DNA of 64,000 nt, taken from assembly GCF_000518265.1 (NCBI RefSeq), contig NZ_JADG01000012.1, positions 335,557-399,556 of the forward strand, written 5' to 3'. A program made the position numbers and the translations under genes. Below are positions 19,158-25,886 of the stretch, piece by piece (the stretch's first letter is position 1; the number at the start of each line of letters is the position of its first letter). Under the pieces are notes generated by a model that saw only the letters and a list, made by a program, of their open reading frames with translations, did no database searches and had not been told where the DNA came from. This DNA comes from Actinomadura oligospora ATCC 43269. Lineage in GTDB: Bacteria; Actinomycetota; Actinomycetes; Streptosporangiales; Streptosporangiaceae.

Positions 19158-19205
19158 CACACTTTGTGTGACTGTTTGGCCATTTTTGAACTTCCTTTGT
19201 AGTCT
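19158..19205 (+). promoter_or_regulatory. Promoter region of the NlpC/P60 gene with a small palindrome
   Basis: An unusually AT-rich patch holds a perfect inverted repeat CACAC-TTT-GTGTG (19158-19170). It also holds a possible promoter with TTGGCC (19176-19181), an 18-bp spacer and TAGTCT (19200-19205). Transcription from here would start near 19212 and run into the c-di-AMP riboswitch. Confidence 0.4.
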
Positions 19206-19256
19206 GCCCCGCAGATCCGGCCGTACCGAAGCCCCGTCCGTGGGGCAGCGACCGGA

Positions 19257-19402
19257 CCGCCGAATCCCGCGAGGGAACCGGGGACCCACACTCCCGGGGT
19301 GAATCGGCGCACGTCACGGGGCGTCCTCTGACCGGGACGGCGTCGTGCCGTGCGGCGTAGGGCGACTCCTGGCCCGAACCCGTCAGCTAACCCGGTAGGC
19401 GG
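19257..19402 (+). promoter_or_regulatory. c-di-AMP riboswitch (ydaO/yuaA leader)
   Basis: The leader of the NlpC/P60 gene carries the conserved blocks of the ydaO class in order: CCGAATCCCG, GAACCGGGGACCCA, CGGGGTGAATCGG, a variable GC-rich arm, CTGGCCCGAACCCGTCAG and CTAACCCGGTAGGCGG. CCGCC (19257-19261) can pair with GGCGG (19398-19402) to close the element. The class senses cyclic di-AMP. In actinobacteria it often sits before genes for cell-wall hydrolases and resuscitation factors and usually acts as an off switch when the ligand is high. The element ends 24 bases before the start codon, so control of ribosome access or of termination is possible. Confidence 0.9.
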
Positions 19403-19426
19403 CACACGAAGAGGAGAACACCGGCC

Positions 19427-20440
19427 TTGGCCAAGGACCCCCAGCGCCGCCGCGTGACACTCGCGGCCGCCACCGTCCTCGCGCTCGGACTCGGGATGGC
19501 CGCACCCGGCCTCGCCCACGCCGCGCCGACGGCCCCCCAGGCACCCCAGACTCCCCCCTCCCCGTCCGGGAAGCCCAACGAAGCCGACCTGAAGAAGCAG
19601 CTCAAGCAGCTTCAGGACGAGGCGGAGAAGCTCACCGAGCAGTACAACAAGTCCCGCGTGGACCTCGGCAAGGCGCAGAAGGCCGAGCGGGACGCCACCC
19701 GCCGGGCCGACGCCCTCGAGGCGCAGGCCGCGCCCGCCCGGGCCGCGCTCGGCCAGGTCGCCGCGAACCAGTACATGAGCGGCGGCGGCCCCGACATGAT
19801 CTTCGCGGGCGGCGGCACCGACGGCGGCGGCCTGTCCGACACCGCCTACCTCGCGCAGAACCGCGCGGGCGCGGTCCAGCGCCTCCAGACGCTGATCGAC
19901 CAGGCCAACAAGGCCAAGTCGGACGCGCAGGCGCAGACCGCGAAGGTGAAGCAGGCGGCCGACCAGGCCGACGCTGCCCGCAAGACCACCAAGGGCAAGA
20001 TCGACCAGGTCCAGAAGCTCCTGGACAAGCTCGGCATCACCCGGACCAAGGACCCGACGTCCGGGTACACGGTGACCGTCCGGGGCAGCGGCCTGCCGCA
20101 GAAGATGCTGCGCAAGGCCCTGGGCAAGCTGGGCTCGCCGTATGTGTGGGCGGCCGCCGGGCCGACCACCTTCGACTGCTCCGGCCTGGTCATCTGGGCG
20201 TACGCGCAGGTCGGCAAGCCGGGCCTGCCGCACTACACCGGCGACCTGTTCCAGCTGGGCACCAAGATCGACCGTGGCTCGCTGCGCCAGGGCGACCTGG
20301 TCTACTTCGGCGGCAACCTGCACCACATGGGCATCTACGCCGGCGACGGCATGTACCTCCACGCCCCGCAGACCGGCGATGTGGTGAAGATCTCCAAAAT
20401 GGACCGCCCGGACTACGCAGGCGCGAACCGCATCGAGTAG
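19427..20440 (+). CDS. Secreted NlpC/P60 peptidoglycan endopeptidase (RipA/CwlO-like)
   Basis: A 337-residue exported hydrolase. It has a signal peptide (residues 1-33, cleaved after AHA), a Pro-rich spacer, a long coiled coil (about 50-200, KKQLKQLQDEAEKLTEQYNK) and a C-terminal NlpC/P60 domain. The catalytic Cys is in FDCSGLV (about C251), the His is in LHHMGIYAG (about H299-300), and the third polar position is near LHAPQTGDVV. Such enzymes cut D-Glu-mesoDAP or similar bonds in stem peptides and are held inactive by the coiled coil. The TTG start at 19427 follows GAGGAG by ten bases. Expression is predicted to respond to c-di-AMP through the leader. Confidence 0.93.
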   Translation: MAKDPQRRRVTLAAATVLALGLGMAAPGLAHAAPTAPQAPQTPPSPSGKPNEADLKKQLKQLQDEAEKLTEQYNKSRVDLGKAQKAERDATRRADALEAQAAPARAALGQVAANQYMSGGGPDMIFAGGGTDGGGLSDTAYLAQNRAGAVQRLQTLIDQANKAKSDAQAQTAKVKQAADQADAARKTTKGKIDQVQKLLDKLGITRTKDPTSGYTVTVRGSGLPQKMLRKALGKLGSPYVWAAAGPTTFDCSGLVIWAYAQVGKPGLPHYTGDLFQLGTKIDRGSLRQGDLVYFGGNLHHMGIYAGDGMYLHAPQTGDVVKISKMDRPDYAGANRIE

Positions 20441-20456
20441 CCCTCCCCGCACCCCA

Positions 20457-20495
20457 CCGCGACCGGCGCCCGCACCCCACGGACGCCGGTCGCGG
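20457..20495 (+). terminator. Terminator of the NlpC/P60 gene
   Basis: CCGCGACCGGCG (20457-20468) pairs perfectly with CGCCGGTCGCGG (20484-20495), followed by CATTT. It lies 17 bases after the stop codon. Confidence 0.75.
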
Positions 20496-20582
20496 CATTT
20501 CCAGACCCGTCCACCCCCGCCAACCGGGAACTCGCCTCCAGGGGCCCGCGGGAGCGGGACGGTGCCCGGGCGGGCGGGGCGG

Positions 20583-20975
20583 TCAGGGGGCGAGGTAGGG
20601 GGTGATCGCCTCGACGACCGGGAGGTCGCCGGGGAGCCACTCGACCTCGTAGAGCTCGTCCGCCGCGAGCCAGCGCAGCGCGAGGTGTTCCAGGGCCTCC
20701 GGCTCGCCCGCCACGACGGTCGCCGTCCACACCCGCAGGACGGACCCGCCGAGCACCAGCGGCCAGTCGCCGCCGACCCGCTCGCCCAGGACGACCCCGA
20801 CGCCGAGCTCCTCCTCGCACTCGCGGACGAGCGCCTGCTCGTCGCTCTCCCCCGGGTCCACCTTGCCGCCCGGGAACTCCCAGCCGCCCGCGAGTTCCGC
20901 CGGCTCGGCCCGCTGCGCGGCCAGCAGCCGCCCGCCGGAGATGATCGCCGCTCCCACCACCACGCTCACGCTCAT
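20583..20975 (-). CDS. Nudix hydrolase of MutT type
   Basis: A 130-residue protein with a perfect Nudix box: GGKVDPGESDEQ followed by ALVRECEEELGV (GX5EX7REUXEEXGU). GGWEFPGG just before it is typical of MutT-like 8-oxo-dGTP diphosphatases, and the length fits. The protein would sanitise the nucleotide pool of oxidised guanine nucleotides or hydrolyse a related nucleotide. ATG 20975 is preceded by a CATGAT hexamer eight bases upstream, in line with the short-leader starts elsewhere in the window. It is convergent with the NlpC/P60 gene. Confidence 0.92.
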   Translation of the reverse strand: MSVSVVVGAAIISGGRLLAAQRAEPAELAGGWEFPGGKVDPGESDEQALVRECEEELGVGVVLGERVGGDWPLVLGGSVLRVWTATVVAGEPEALEHLALRWLAADELYEVEWLPGDLPVVEAITPYLAP

Positions 20976-21027
20976 GGACCGTCATCATGCCGTCTCCATG
21001 ACCGTCCCGTGGGCCGGGGGCGACCCC

Positions 21028-21789
21028 TCAGCGGGAGGGGGCTGCGTCGGCGCGCGCCTGGGCGACGGTTCGGCGGGCGGTCTCCACGATCTCCTGGAGG
21101 TGGTCGCCGTGCGCTCCGCGCCAGTAGACGCGTCCGCAGTCGGCGCAGCGGCCGTAGGCGTCGTAGCTGCGGCGCGTCCCCTCCGCGAGCTCCCGTTCGA
21201 TCTCCGCCTTGTCCACCGGGACGAGCGTGCCGTTGCAGGCCGTGCAGCGCGTCCAGGGGGCCAGCTCCGGCGCGAACCGCTCGAGCAGGTCGTGGAGCTG
21301 GTCGTCCGGGCGGGGGCTCCGGACGTACGCGCCGAACCACAGCGCGCGCCGCATCAGCAGTCCCCGGTCCTGGGTGAGCAGGACGCGCCGCTCCTCGTTC
21401 GCCTGGACGACCAGCTCCGGGTCGTCCATGTCGTTGTGGTAGGCGGTGTCGAGGCCGATCAGCCGCATCCGGCGGGCGAGGGTGCCGAGGTGCACGTCCA
21501 GCAGGAAGCGCGGCGCGGCCTGCCCGGCGTCCAGGGGGACCTCCTGCGGGCGCGCGACCGGCCCGACCCGCACGACCGCGCCGGAGGCCGGGCGGTGCGC
21601 CGGCTCGACGGGCGCGCCGTCCGCGGTCAGGGTCCCGACCTCGGGCAGCGGGACGCCGAGGGACTCGATGACGTGTCCCAGGCTCGACGTCCCGTCCCAC
21701 GCGACCCGCTGGCGCTCACGACGGCGCGCGGCGGGCAGGAAGAAGAGGAGTTCGGGCGCGATTTCCAGTGTCATGTCCGGCTCGTCCAC
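21028..21789 (-). CDS. Mut7-C RNase-domain protein with N-terminal ubiquitin-like fold
   Basis: A 253-residue protein. The N-terminal 80 residues (LEIAPELLFFLP, then TLTADGAPVEPAHRPASGAV) resemble the ubiquitin/ThiS-like domain that often precedes Mut7-C. The C-terminal part is a PIN-like Mut7-C domain (FLLDVHLGTLARRMRLIGLD, VLLTQDRGLL) with a zinc ribbon made by CTAC and CADC. Family members are predicted RNases. GTG 21789 is chosen because the frame upstream runs into a tandem repeat that would encode Arg-rich sequence. ATG 21774 is the alternative. It lies 244 bp after the amidohydrolase gene on the same strand. Confidence 0.85.
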   Translation of the reverse strand: MDEPDMTLEIAPELLFFLPAARRRERQRVAWDGTSSLGHVIESLGVPLPEVGTLTADGAPVEPAHRPASGAVVRVGPVARPQEVPLDAGQAAPRFLLDVHLGTLARRMRLIGLDTAYHNDMDDPELVVQANEERRVLLTQDRGLLMRRALWFGAYVRSPRPDDQLHDLLERFAPELAPWTRCTACNGTLVPVDKAEIERELAEGTRRSYDAYGRCADCGRVYWRGAHGDHLQEIVETARRTVAQARADAAPSR

Positions 21790-21930
21790 GCGGCCAGCAT
21801 GCCACGCCACCCCCACCCGCCACCCCCCTATTTCCGCGCGCCGGACATCGCGTCGCCTCACACCGCGCCGCCTCCACCCGCGCCGTCTCGGCCCCTGCCG
21901 TCTCGGCCCCTGCCGTCTTGGCCCGCGTCG

Positions 21931-22034
21931 CCTCACCCGCGCCGCCTCGGCCCGCGTCACCTCACCCGTGCCGTCTCGGCCCGCACCGCCTCACCCGTGC
22001 CGTCTCGGCCCGCGTCGCCTCACCCGCGCCGCCT
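21931..22034. repeat. 29-bp minisatellite abutting the amidohydrolase stop codon
   Basis: Three full 29-bp units (21931-21959, 21960-21988, 21989-22017) and a partial fourth run directly into the stop codon of the amidohydrolase gene. Each unit contains CCTCACCCG, GCCG and CTCGGCCCGC. A shorter related unit (CCGTCTCGGCCCCTG) precedes them around 21885-21930. There are no spacers, so it is not a CRISPR array. Confidence 0.85.
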
Positions 22035-23332
22035 CATGCCGCGGCTTCGGGCTCCGCGTCGCGGGACACCGCCTCGGCCAGGTGGGCGGCGGACGCGGCG
22101 AGGCGGTCCAGCGCTCCGGCGACGTTCGCGACCAGGCGTCCGTCACGCTTGACGATACGTCCGGCGACCAGGACGGTGTCCACCGCGCGCGTGTCCGCGT
22201 ACAGGACGACGGCCGCGACCGGGTCGTGGACGGGCGCGGGCGCGATCCCCGGCAGGTCGGTGCGCAGCAGGACGAGGTCCGCCTGCCGTCCGGGCGCGAT
22301 CTCCCCAGTGATGTCGCCTAGGCCGGCGGCCTGTGCGCCTTCGGTCGTCGCCATGCGCAAGGCGTCCGCTGCTGTGAAGCCGAGGCCCACACCGTCCGGA
22401 CGGCCGCGCTCAGTGAAGTAGGCGGCGCGCATAAGGCTGAACATGTCGCCCCCGGCGCTCGTCACCGCATCGGCGCTGAGACCGGTCGGGATGCCTGCGG
22501 CTCGTGCGCGCCCGGTTGCGGGCAGGCTGAACCCCATCGCCGTCTCGATCGCGGGTGAGACCGCGACCGTCCCGCCGTGGTCGGCGATCCGCTTGAACTG
22601 CTCGTCGGTGTAGTCGTTGGCGTGGACGTACATCGTGCCGGGCGTCCACAGGTCCTGGTCGTCGAGGAACGCGAGCCCGGCGGTCGCGTTCTCCCGCCCG
22701 TGGCCGCCCATGTGCGTGGTGATCATGACGTCCAGCTCGCGGGCCGACAGCCACTCCTCGCGCGCGAGGTCCAGGTCGCCGAAGTCCGGGCCGAGCGCGG
22801 CCACGGCCATGCTGACCAGGCCGTCCCCGCACGCCTCCCGGACGCGTCCGGCCTCGGTCGCCCGCGTCGCCTCGCCCGCCGCGTGCCGGTACCCGTAGAC
22901 CGCGCGGATCCCGGCGTCCTTGAGCGCCTGGACGTTCGCGTCGGCGTGCTCGGGGGTGTCCGGGCCGTGCGCCCAGTCCACGACGGTCGTGACGCCCGAG
23001 TCGAGCGCCTCCAGCGCCGAGCCGAGCGCACCGGCGTAGAGGTCCTCGGGCCGGAACGCGGGCGCGTACCCGCCGAGCACGCGGCCGAGGTAGGCGGGCA
23101 GCGTCGTGTCCGGCAGGACGCCGCGGATCGCGCCCTGCCACATGTGCCGGTGGGTGTCCACGAAGCCCGGCAGGACGATCCGTCCGGACGCGTCGACCAC
23201 CTCCGCGTCGTCCGGCACGGGCAGGCCGGGACCGACGGCGGCGATGACCCCGTCCCGGACGAGGACGTCGGCGACACCGAGGACGCGCGGGCTCAGCACG
23301 AGCCCGCCCCGGATCAGAAGGGGGGATGTCAT
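22034..23332 (-). CDS. Amidohydrolase (cytosine deaminase/chlorohydrolase type)
   Basis: A 432-residue metal-dependent hydrolase. Metal ligands are visible in FVDTHRHMWQ (HxH), MITTHMGGHG, MYVHANDYTDEQ and LSADAVTSAGGD (the catalytic Asp). The C-terminal beta-sandwich ends with GEIAPGRQADLVLLRTD. Members of this subfamily deaminate or dechlorinate heterocycles such as cytosine, guanine analogues and triazines. The actual substrate is uncertain. The start (ATG 23332) lies just inside a divergent 60-bp intergenic region shared with a MarR regulator, which probably represses both genes. The 3' end merges into the tandem repeat described separately. Confidence 0.9.
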   Translation of the reverse strand: MTSPLLIRGGLVLSPRVLGVADVLVRDGVIAAVGPGLPVPDDAEVVDASGRIVLPGFVDTHRHMWQGAIRGVLPDTTLPAYLGRVLGGYAPAFRPEDLYAGALGSALEALDSGVTTVVDWAHGPDTPEHADANVQALKDAGIRAVYGYRHAAGEATRATEAGRVREACGDGLVSMAVAALGPDFGDLDLAREEWLSARELDVMITTHMGGHGRENATAGLAFLDDQDLWTPGTMYVHANDYTDEQFKRIADHGGTVAVSPAIETAMGFSLPATGRARAAGIPTGLSADAVTSAGGDMFSLMRAAYFTERGRPDGVGLGFTAADALRMATTEGAQAAGLGDITGEIAPGRQADLVLLRTDLPGIAPAPVHDPVAAVVLYADTRAVDTVLVAGRIVKRDGRLVANVAGALDRLAASAAHLAEAVSRDAEPEAAA

Positions 23333-23339
23333 GCGCGAA

Positions 23340-23366
23340 AGCTTAGAGAGAAGCTTTTCTAAAAGC
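23340..23366. promoter_or_regulatory. Probable MarR operator between the amidohydrolase and marR genes
   Basis: Two inverted repeats overlap: AGCTT-AGAGAG-AAGCT (23340-23355) and GCTTTT-CT-AAAAGC (23353-23366). The region is AT-rich against its GC-rich surroundings and lies 7 bp from the amidohydrolase start and 26 bp from the regulator start. Confidence 0.65.
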
Positions 23367-23379
23367 AACATGGGATGGG

Positions 23380-23392
23380 TACCCTCGGCTGC
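23380..23392 (+). promoter_or_regulatory. Leaderless-type -10 box of the MarR gene
   Basis: TACCCT (23380-23385) is followed by seven bases and GTG 23393. This supports the GTG over ATG 23375, which lies upstream of the hexamer. Confidence 0.4.
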
Positions 23393-23917
23393 GTGCAGCA
23401 CGACCGGGACCGCGACCGCCGCCGCGACGAGATCGACCCCCTGGTGGACGCCTGGCGCGCCGACGGGCTCGACGACGCGCTCATCGCCATGCTCGAGCTG
23501 GGCAAGCGCGCCGGACGCCTCCACAACCTCGTCCAGCAGGCCGTCCGCGCCGAGCTCGCCGACCACGGCCTCACCTACGCCGAGTTCGAGGTCCTCACCG
23601 TCCTGCGGCGCGCGGGCAGCCCCTACCGGCTGCGCCCGACCGACCTCACCCGCTCCGCGCTCCTCACGTCCGGCGGCACGAGCAACGTCCTGCAGCGCCT
23701 GGAGAAGGCCGGATACGTCGAACGCGGCAGCGACGAGGGCGACGGCCGGGGCCGCTGGGTCCGGCTCACCGGCGAGGGCCTGCGCGTCACCGAGGACGCC
23801 CTGGTCGCCAGCGGCACGGCGCACGACGACGTCCTCGGGTCCGTCCCGCCCGAGAAGCTGCGCGCGGCGGCCGACGCCCTCCGCGACGTCCTCGCCCCCA
23901 TCACCCCACGCCGCTGA
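23393..23917 (+). CDS. MarR-family transcriptional regulator
   Basis: A 174-residue winged-helix regulator. After a charged N-terminus, the dimerisation helices lead to the MarR core (LTYAEFEVLTVLRRAG, DLTRSALLTSGGTSNVLQRL, EKAGYVERGSDEGDGRGRWV). The recognition helix and the DxRGRxV wing are intact. MarR proteins repress nearby genes and release DNA when they bind a small ligand. The divergent amidohydrolase is the obvious target, with the ligand perhaps its substrate (inference). ATG 23375 would add six residues upstream. Confidence 0.9.
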   Translation: MQHDRDRDRRRDEIDPLVDAWRADGLDDALIAMLELGKRAGRLHNLVQQAVRAELADHGLTYAEFEVLTVLRRAGSPYRLRPTDLTRSALLTSGGTSNVLQRLEKAGYVERGSDEGDGRGRWVRLTGEGLRVTEDALVASGTAHDDVLGSVPPEKLRAAADALRDVLAPITPRR

Positions 23918-24156
23918 CCCCCACCGTCACGACACCCCCGGCACCCGCCCCAGGCCACACGACTCACCGGCACGAGTCCTCAGCTCCCGGCCCCGGACCG
24001 CACGACCTCGCTGGCCCGGCCCTCGCCCATCCACCCCGGCCGTCGAGCCCGTCCGCCCTGGCAGCCGAGCCCCGCCCGTCCACTCCTGGCCGCCGAGCTC
24101 TCGGCCGGGCTGCCCCCGCGCGCGCCTGACGGCACCCGCCCGCGCCCGCCGGGGAC

Positions 24157-25227
24157 TCAGCCGCCGGGCTGGCCGGCGGCCGTCAGGTGCGCGAGCTGCG
24201 ACTTCAGCTGCTTGGTCGCGAGCGGACGCGTGACCCCGATCCAGTCCGGACGGTTGTACGGGGTGACGCCGATGTTCGGGACGCAGGCGGAGCAGCGCGC
24301 GACGATCATCCGGTTCTTCCCGATGACCATGCCGACGTGCCCGGGGCTGTCCGACGAGGTTCCCGGCCCGGAGTTGAAGAAGACGAAGTCGCCCGGCTGC
24401 TCCTGCCCCTTGGCGATCTTCTGGCCGAACGGCCACTGCTCGAACGTCGTGCGCGGGATGCTCAGGCCCACCGACTTGTAGGCCGCCTGGAGCAGGCTGG
24501 AGCAGTCCCAGGCGTCCGGCCCGGCCGCGCCGAAGATGTACCGCTTGCCGCGCTGCGCCAGCGCGAACGAGATGATCTGCTGGATCATCCCGGACGCTCC
24601 CGCGGGCAGCTCGTCGTCCTTGCAGTCCACGCCGTTCGACTGGACGACCTTGAAGTCGCCGTTCGCGTACCTGCCCGCCCAGTCGAGGACGAGGTTCACG
24701 TAGTCCCAGGAGTGGTTGTACATGAAGATGGCGGTCTTCATCCGGTCCGGGGCGCCGTTGTGCTTGAGGTACGCGGCGGCGGTGTAGATCGCGTCCGCGG
24801 GGTCGTACAGGTTCTTCTTGCCGTCGTGGTCGCCGTCCACGGCGAACGAGTCGAACGTGGGCTTCAGGAACTGCATCGGACCGCCCGCGCCCGCGTAGTT
24901 CGTCCCGCTCGACACGCCCTGTTCCCCGGACGTCCCGTGCACGGTCTCGACCCGTCCGACCCCGGCGAGGACGTTCCACGGGATGCCGTACTGCTTGCCG
25001 GCCGCCTGGTACAGCGACAGGTAGTTCGCCGGGATCCCGCGGGCGTCGTCGGACGTGCCCGGCTGCGAGGACGCGCCGGCGGTGTCGACGCAGCCCGCGC
25101 TGCCCGCGCCGCCCCCGCCGAACATGAACTGGCTCGCCCCGAACAGCACGGGGATCACCATCAGCGAGGCGAACAGCGCCGCCACGGCGGCCAGGGCCGT
25201 GACGGCCAGCACCCGAGCGCGGGTCAT
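24157..25227 (-). CDS. Conjugation-type bifunctional lytic transglycosylase/NlpC-P60 peptidase
   Basis: A 356-residue exported or anchored enzyme. One membrane helix (VLAVTALAAVAALFASLMVI) is followed by a lysozyme-like transglycosylase domain (about 65-200, with YGIPWNVLAGVGRVETVHG, whose Glu is the likely catalyst). An NlpC/P60 domain follows (about 215-335), with Cys in WDCSSLL and His in SPGHVGMVIG. The domain order matches TcpI/TcpG-like hydrolases of Gram-positive conjugation systems, which open the wall for the transfer channel. Its start overlaps the preceding gene (ATGA at 25224-25227). It is the last gene of the seven-gene minus-strand operon. Confidence 0.9.
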   Translation of the reverse strand: MTRARVLAVTALAAVAALFASLMVIPVLFGASQFMFGGGGAGSAGCVDTAGASSQPGTSDDARGIPANYLSLYQAAGKQYGIPWNVLAGVGRVETVHGTSGEQGVSSGTNYAGAGGPMQFLKPTFDSFAVDGDHDGKKNLYDPADAIYTAAAYLKHNGAPDRMKTAIFMYNHSWDYVNLVLDWAGRYANGDFKVVQSNGVDCKDDELPAGASGMIQQIISFALAQRGKRYIFGAAGPDAWDCSSLLQAAYKSVGLSIPRTTFEQWPFGQKIAKGQEQPGDFVFFNSGPGTSSDSPGHVGMVIGKNRMIVARCSACVPNIGVTPYNRPDWIGVTRPLATKQLKSQLAHLTAAGQPGG

Positions 25228-25886
25228 CCGCGTCCGCCCCCTCCGGTGTCGCCGGCCTGCCCGACGTCGGCGGGTTCGAACGCGGCGACCTTCAGCGCGT
25301 TGCCGTCACGCGCGACCGTCACCGCCCACTGCTTGCTGTCGTCGCTCCCGCCCCCCGCCTTGTCGATCCGCTGCTTCCCGGTGACCAGGAAGATGATCGA
25401 GTTGTTGCCGATGTCGCGCACCTGGTCGAGCGAGGCCGTGCAGGTCGCGACGGTCTTGTCCTGCTGCCGCTGCTGCCGGATGCCGGGGGCCGCGAACCCC
25501 TGCGCGATCTGCTGCGCGACCTGGTCGTTCACCAGCGGCTGCAGCCGCGCCGCGTACGCCTGCGGCTGTTCGTCGAACCGGTACGTCCCGTACTGGGCGA
25601 CGAACTTCTGCGCGGTGTCGGCCGCGGTCGCGAACTCCTGCCGGCCGAACGGCAGCAGCCGGTAGATGTCGAAGTTCCCGGCGTTGACCTCGGAGGTGAT
25701 GCCGGGGGGCGGCGACGCCGGAGCGGCCGGTCCGCCCCCGCCCCCGGTCACGGGCGCCGGACGCGTCGTGCGGTGGGAGGGCTTGTGCTGGTCCGGCGTG
25801 GCCGCCGTCAGGTACACCCCGACGGCGGCGAGCGCCACCACCAGCACACCGAAGAGGATCTTCCGTTGCCGGTCAGACAGGTTCAT
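25224..25886 (-). CDS. Single-pass membrane protein of the conjugation operon
   Basis: A 220-residue protein of unknown function. A short cytoplasmic start (MNLSDRQRKILFG) leads to one membrane helix (VLVVALAAVGVYLTA), a Pro/Gly-rich linker and an extracytoplasmic domain containing FDIYRLLPFGRQEFATAAD and VTGKQRIDKAGGG. The layout (one helix plus a compact outer domain next to the wall hydrolase) suggests a channel or scaffold component. ATG 25886 overlaps the upstream stop; GTG 25889 is directly in front and also overlaps. Homologues occur in the same place in other actinobacterial Tcp-type clusters as far as I recall, but no function is established. Confidence 0.75.
   Translation of the reverse strand: MNLSDRQRKILFGVLVVALAAVGVYLTAATPDQHKPSHRTTRPAPVTGGGGGPAAPASPPPGITSEVNAGNFDIYRLLPFGRQEFATAADTAQKFVAQYGTYRFDEQPQAYAARLQPLVNDQVAQQIAQGFAAPGIRQQRQQDKTVATCTASLDQVRDIGNNSIIFLVTGKQRIDKAGGGSDDSKQWAVTVARDGNALKVAAFEPADVGQAGDTGGGGRG

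Noticed and set aside
18943..19317. Longer TypA reading frame starting near 19317
   Set aside because: The extra residues are unlike TypA and would cover the promoter area and riboswitch; MPFSTRDDLRNVAIV is the conserved start.
21790..21960. N-terminal extension of the Mut7-C protein up to 21960
   Set aside because: It would translate the tandem repeat region into Arg-rich sequence with no similarity to the family.
21885..22034. CRISPR array
   Set aside because: The 29-bp units are directly adjacent, with no spacers, and no cas genes are in the window.
20863..22152. 429-codon plus-strand frame over the Mut7-C gene
   Set aside because: Shadow frame with no domain; the opposite strand has clear zinc-ribbon and PIN-like motifs.
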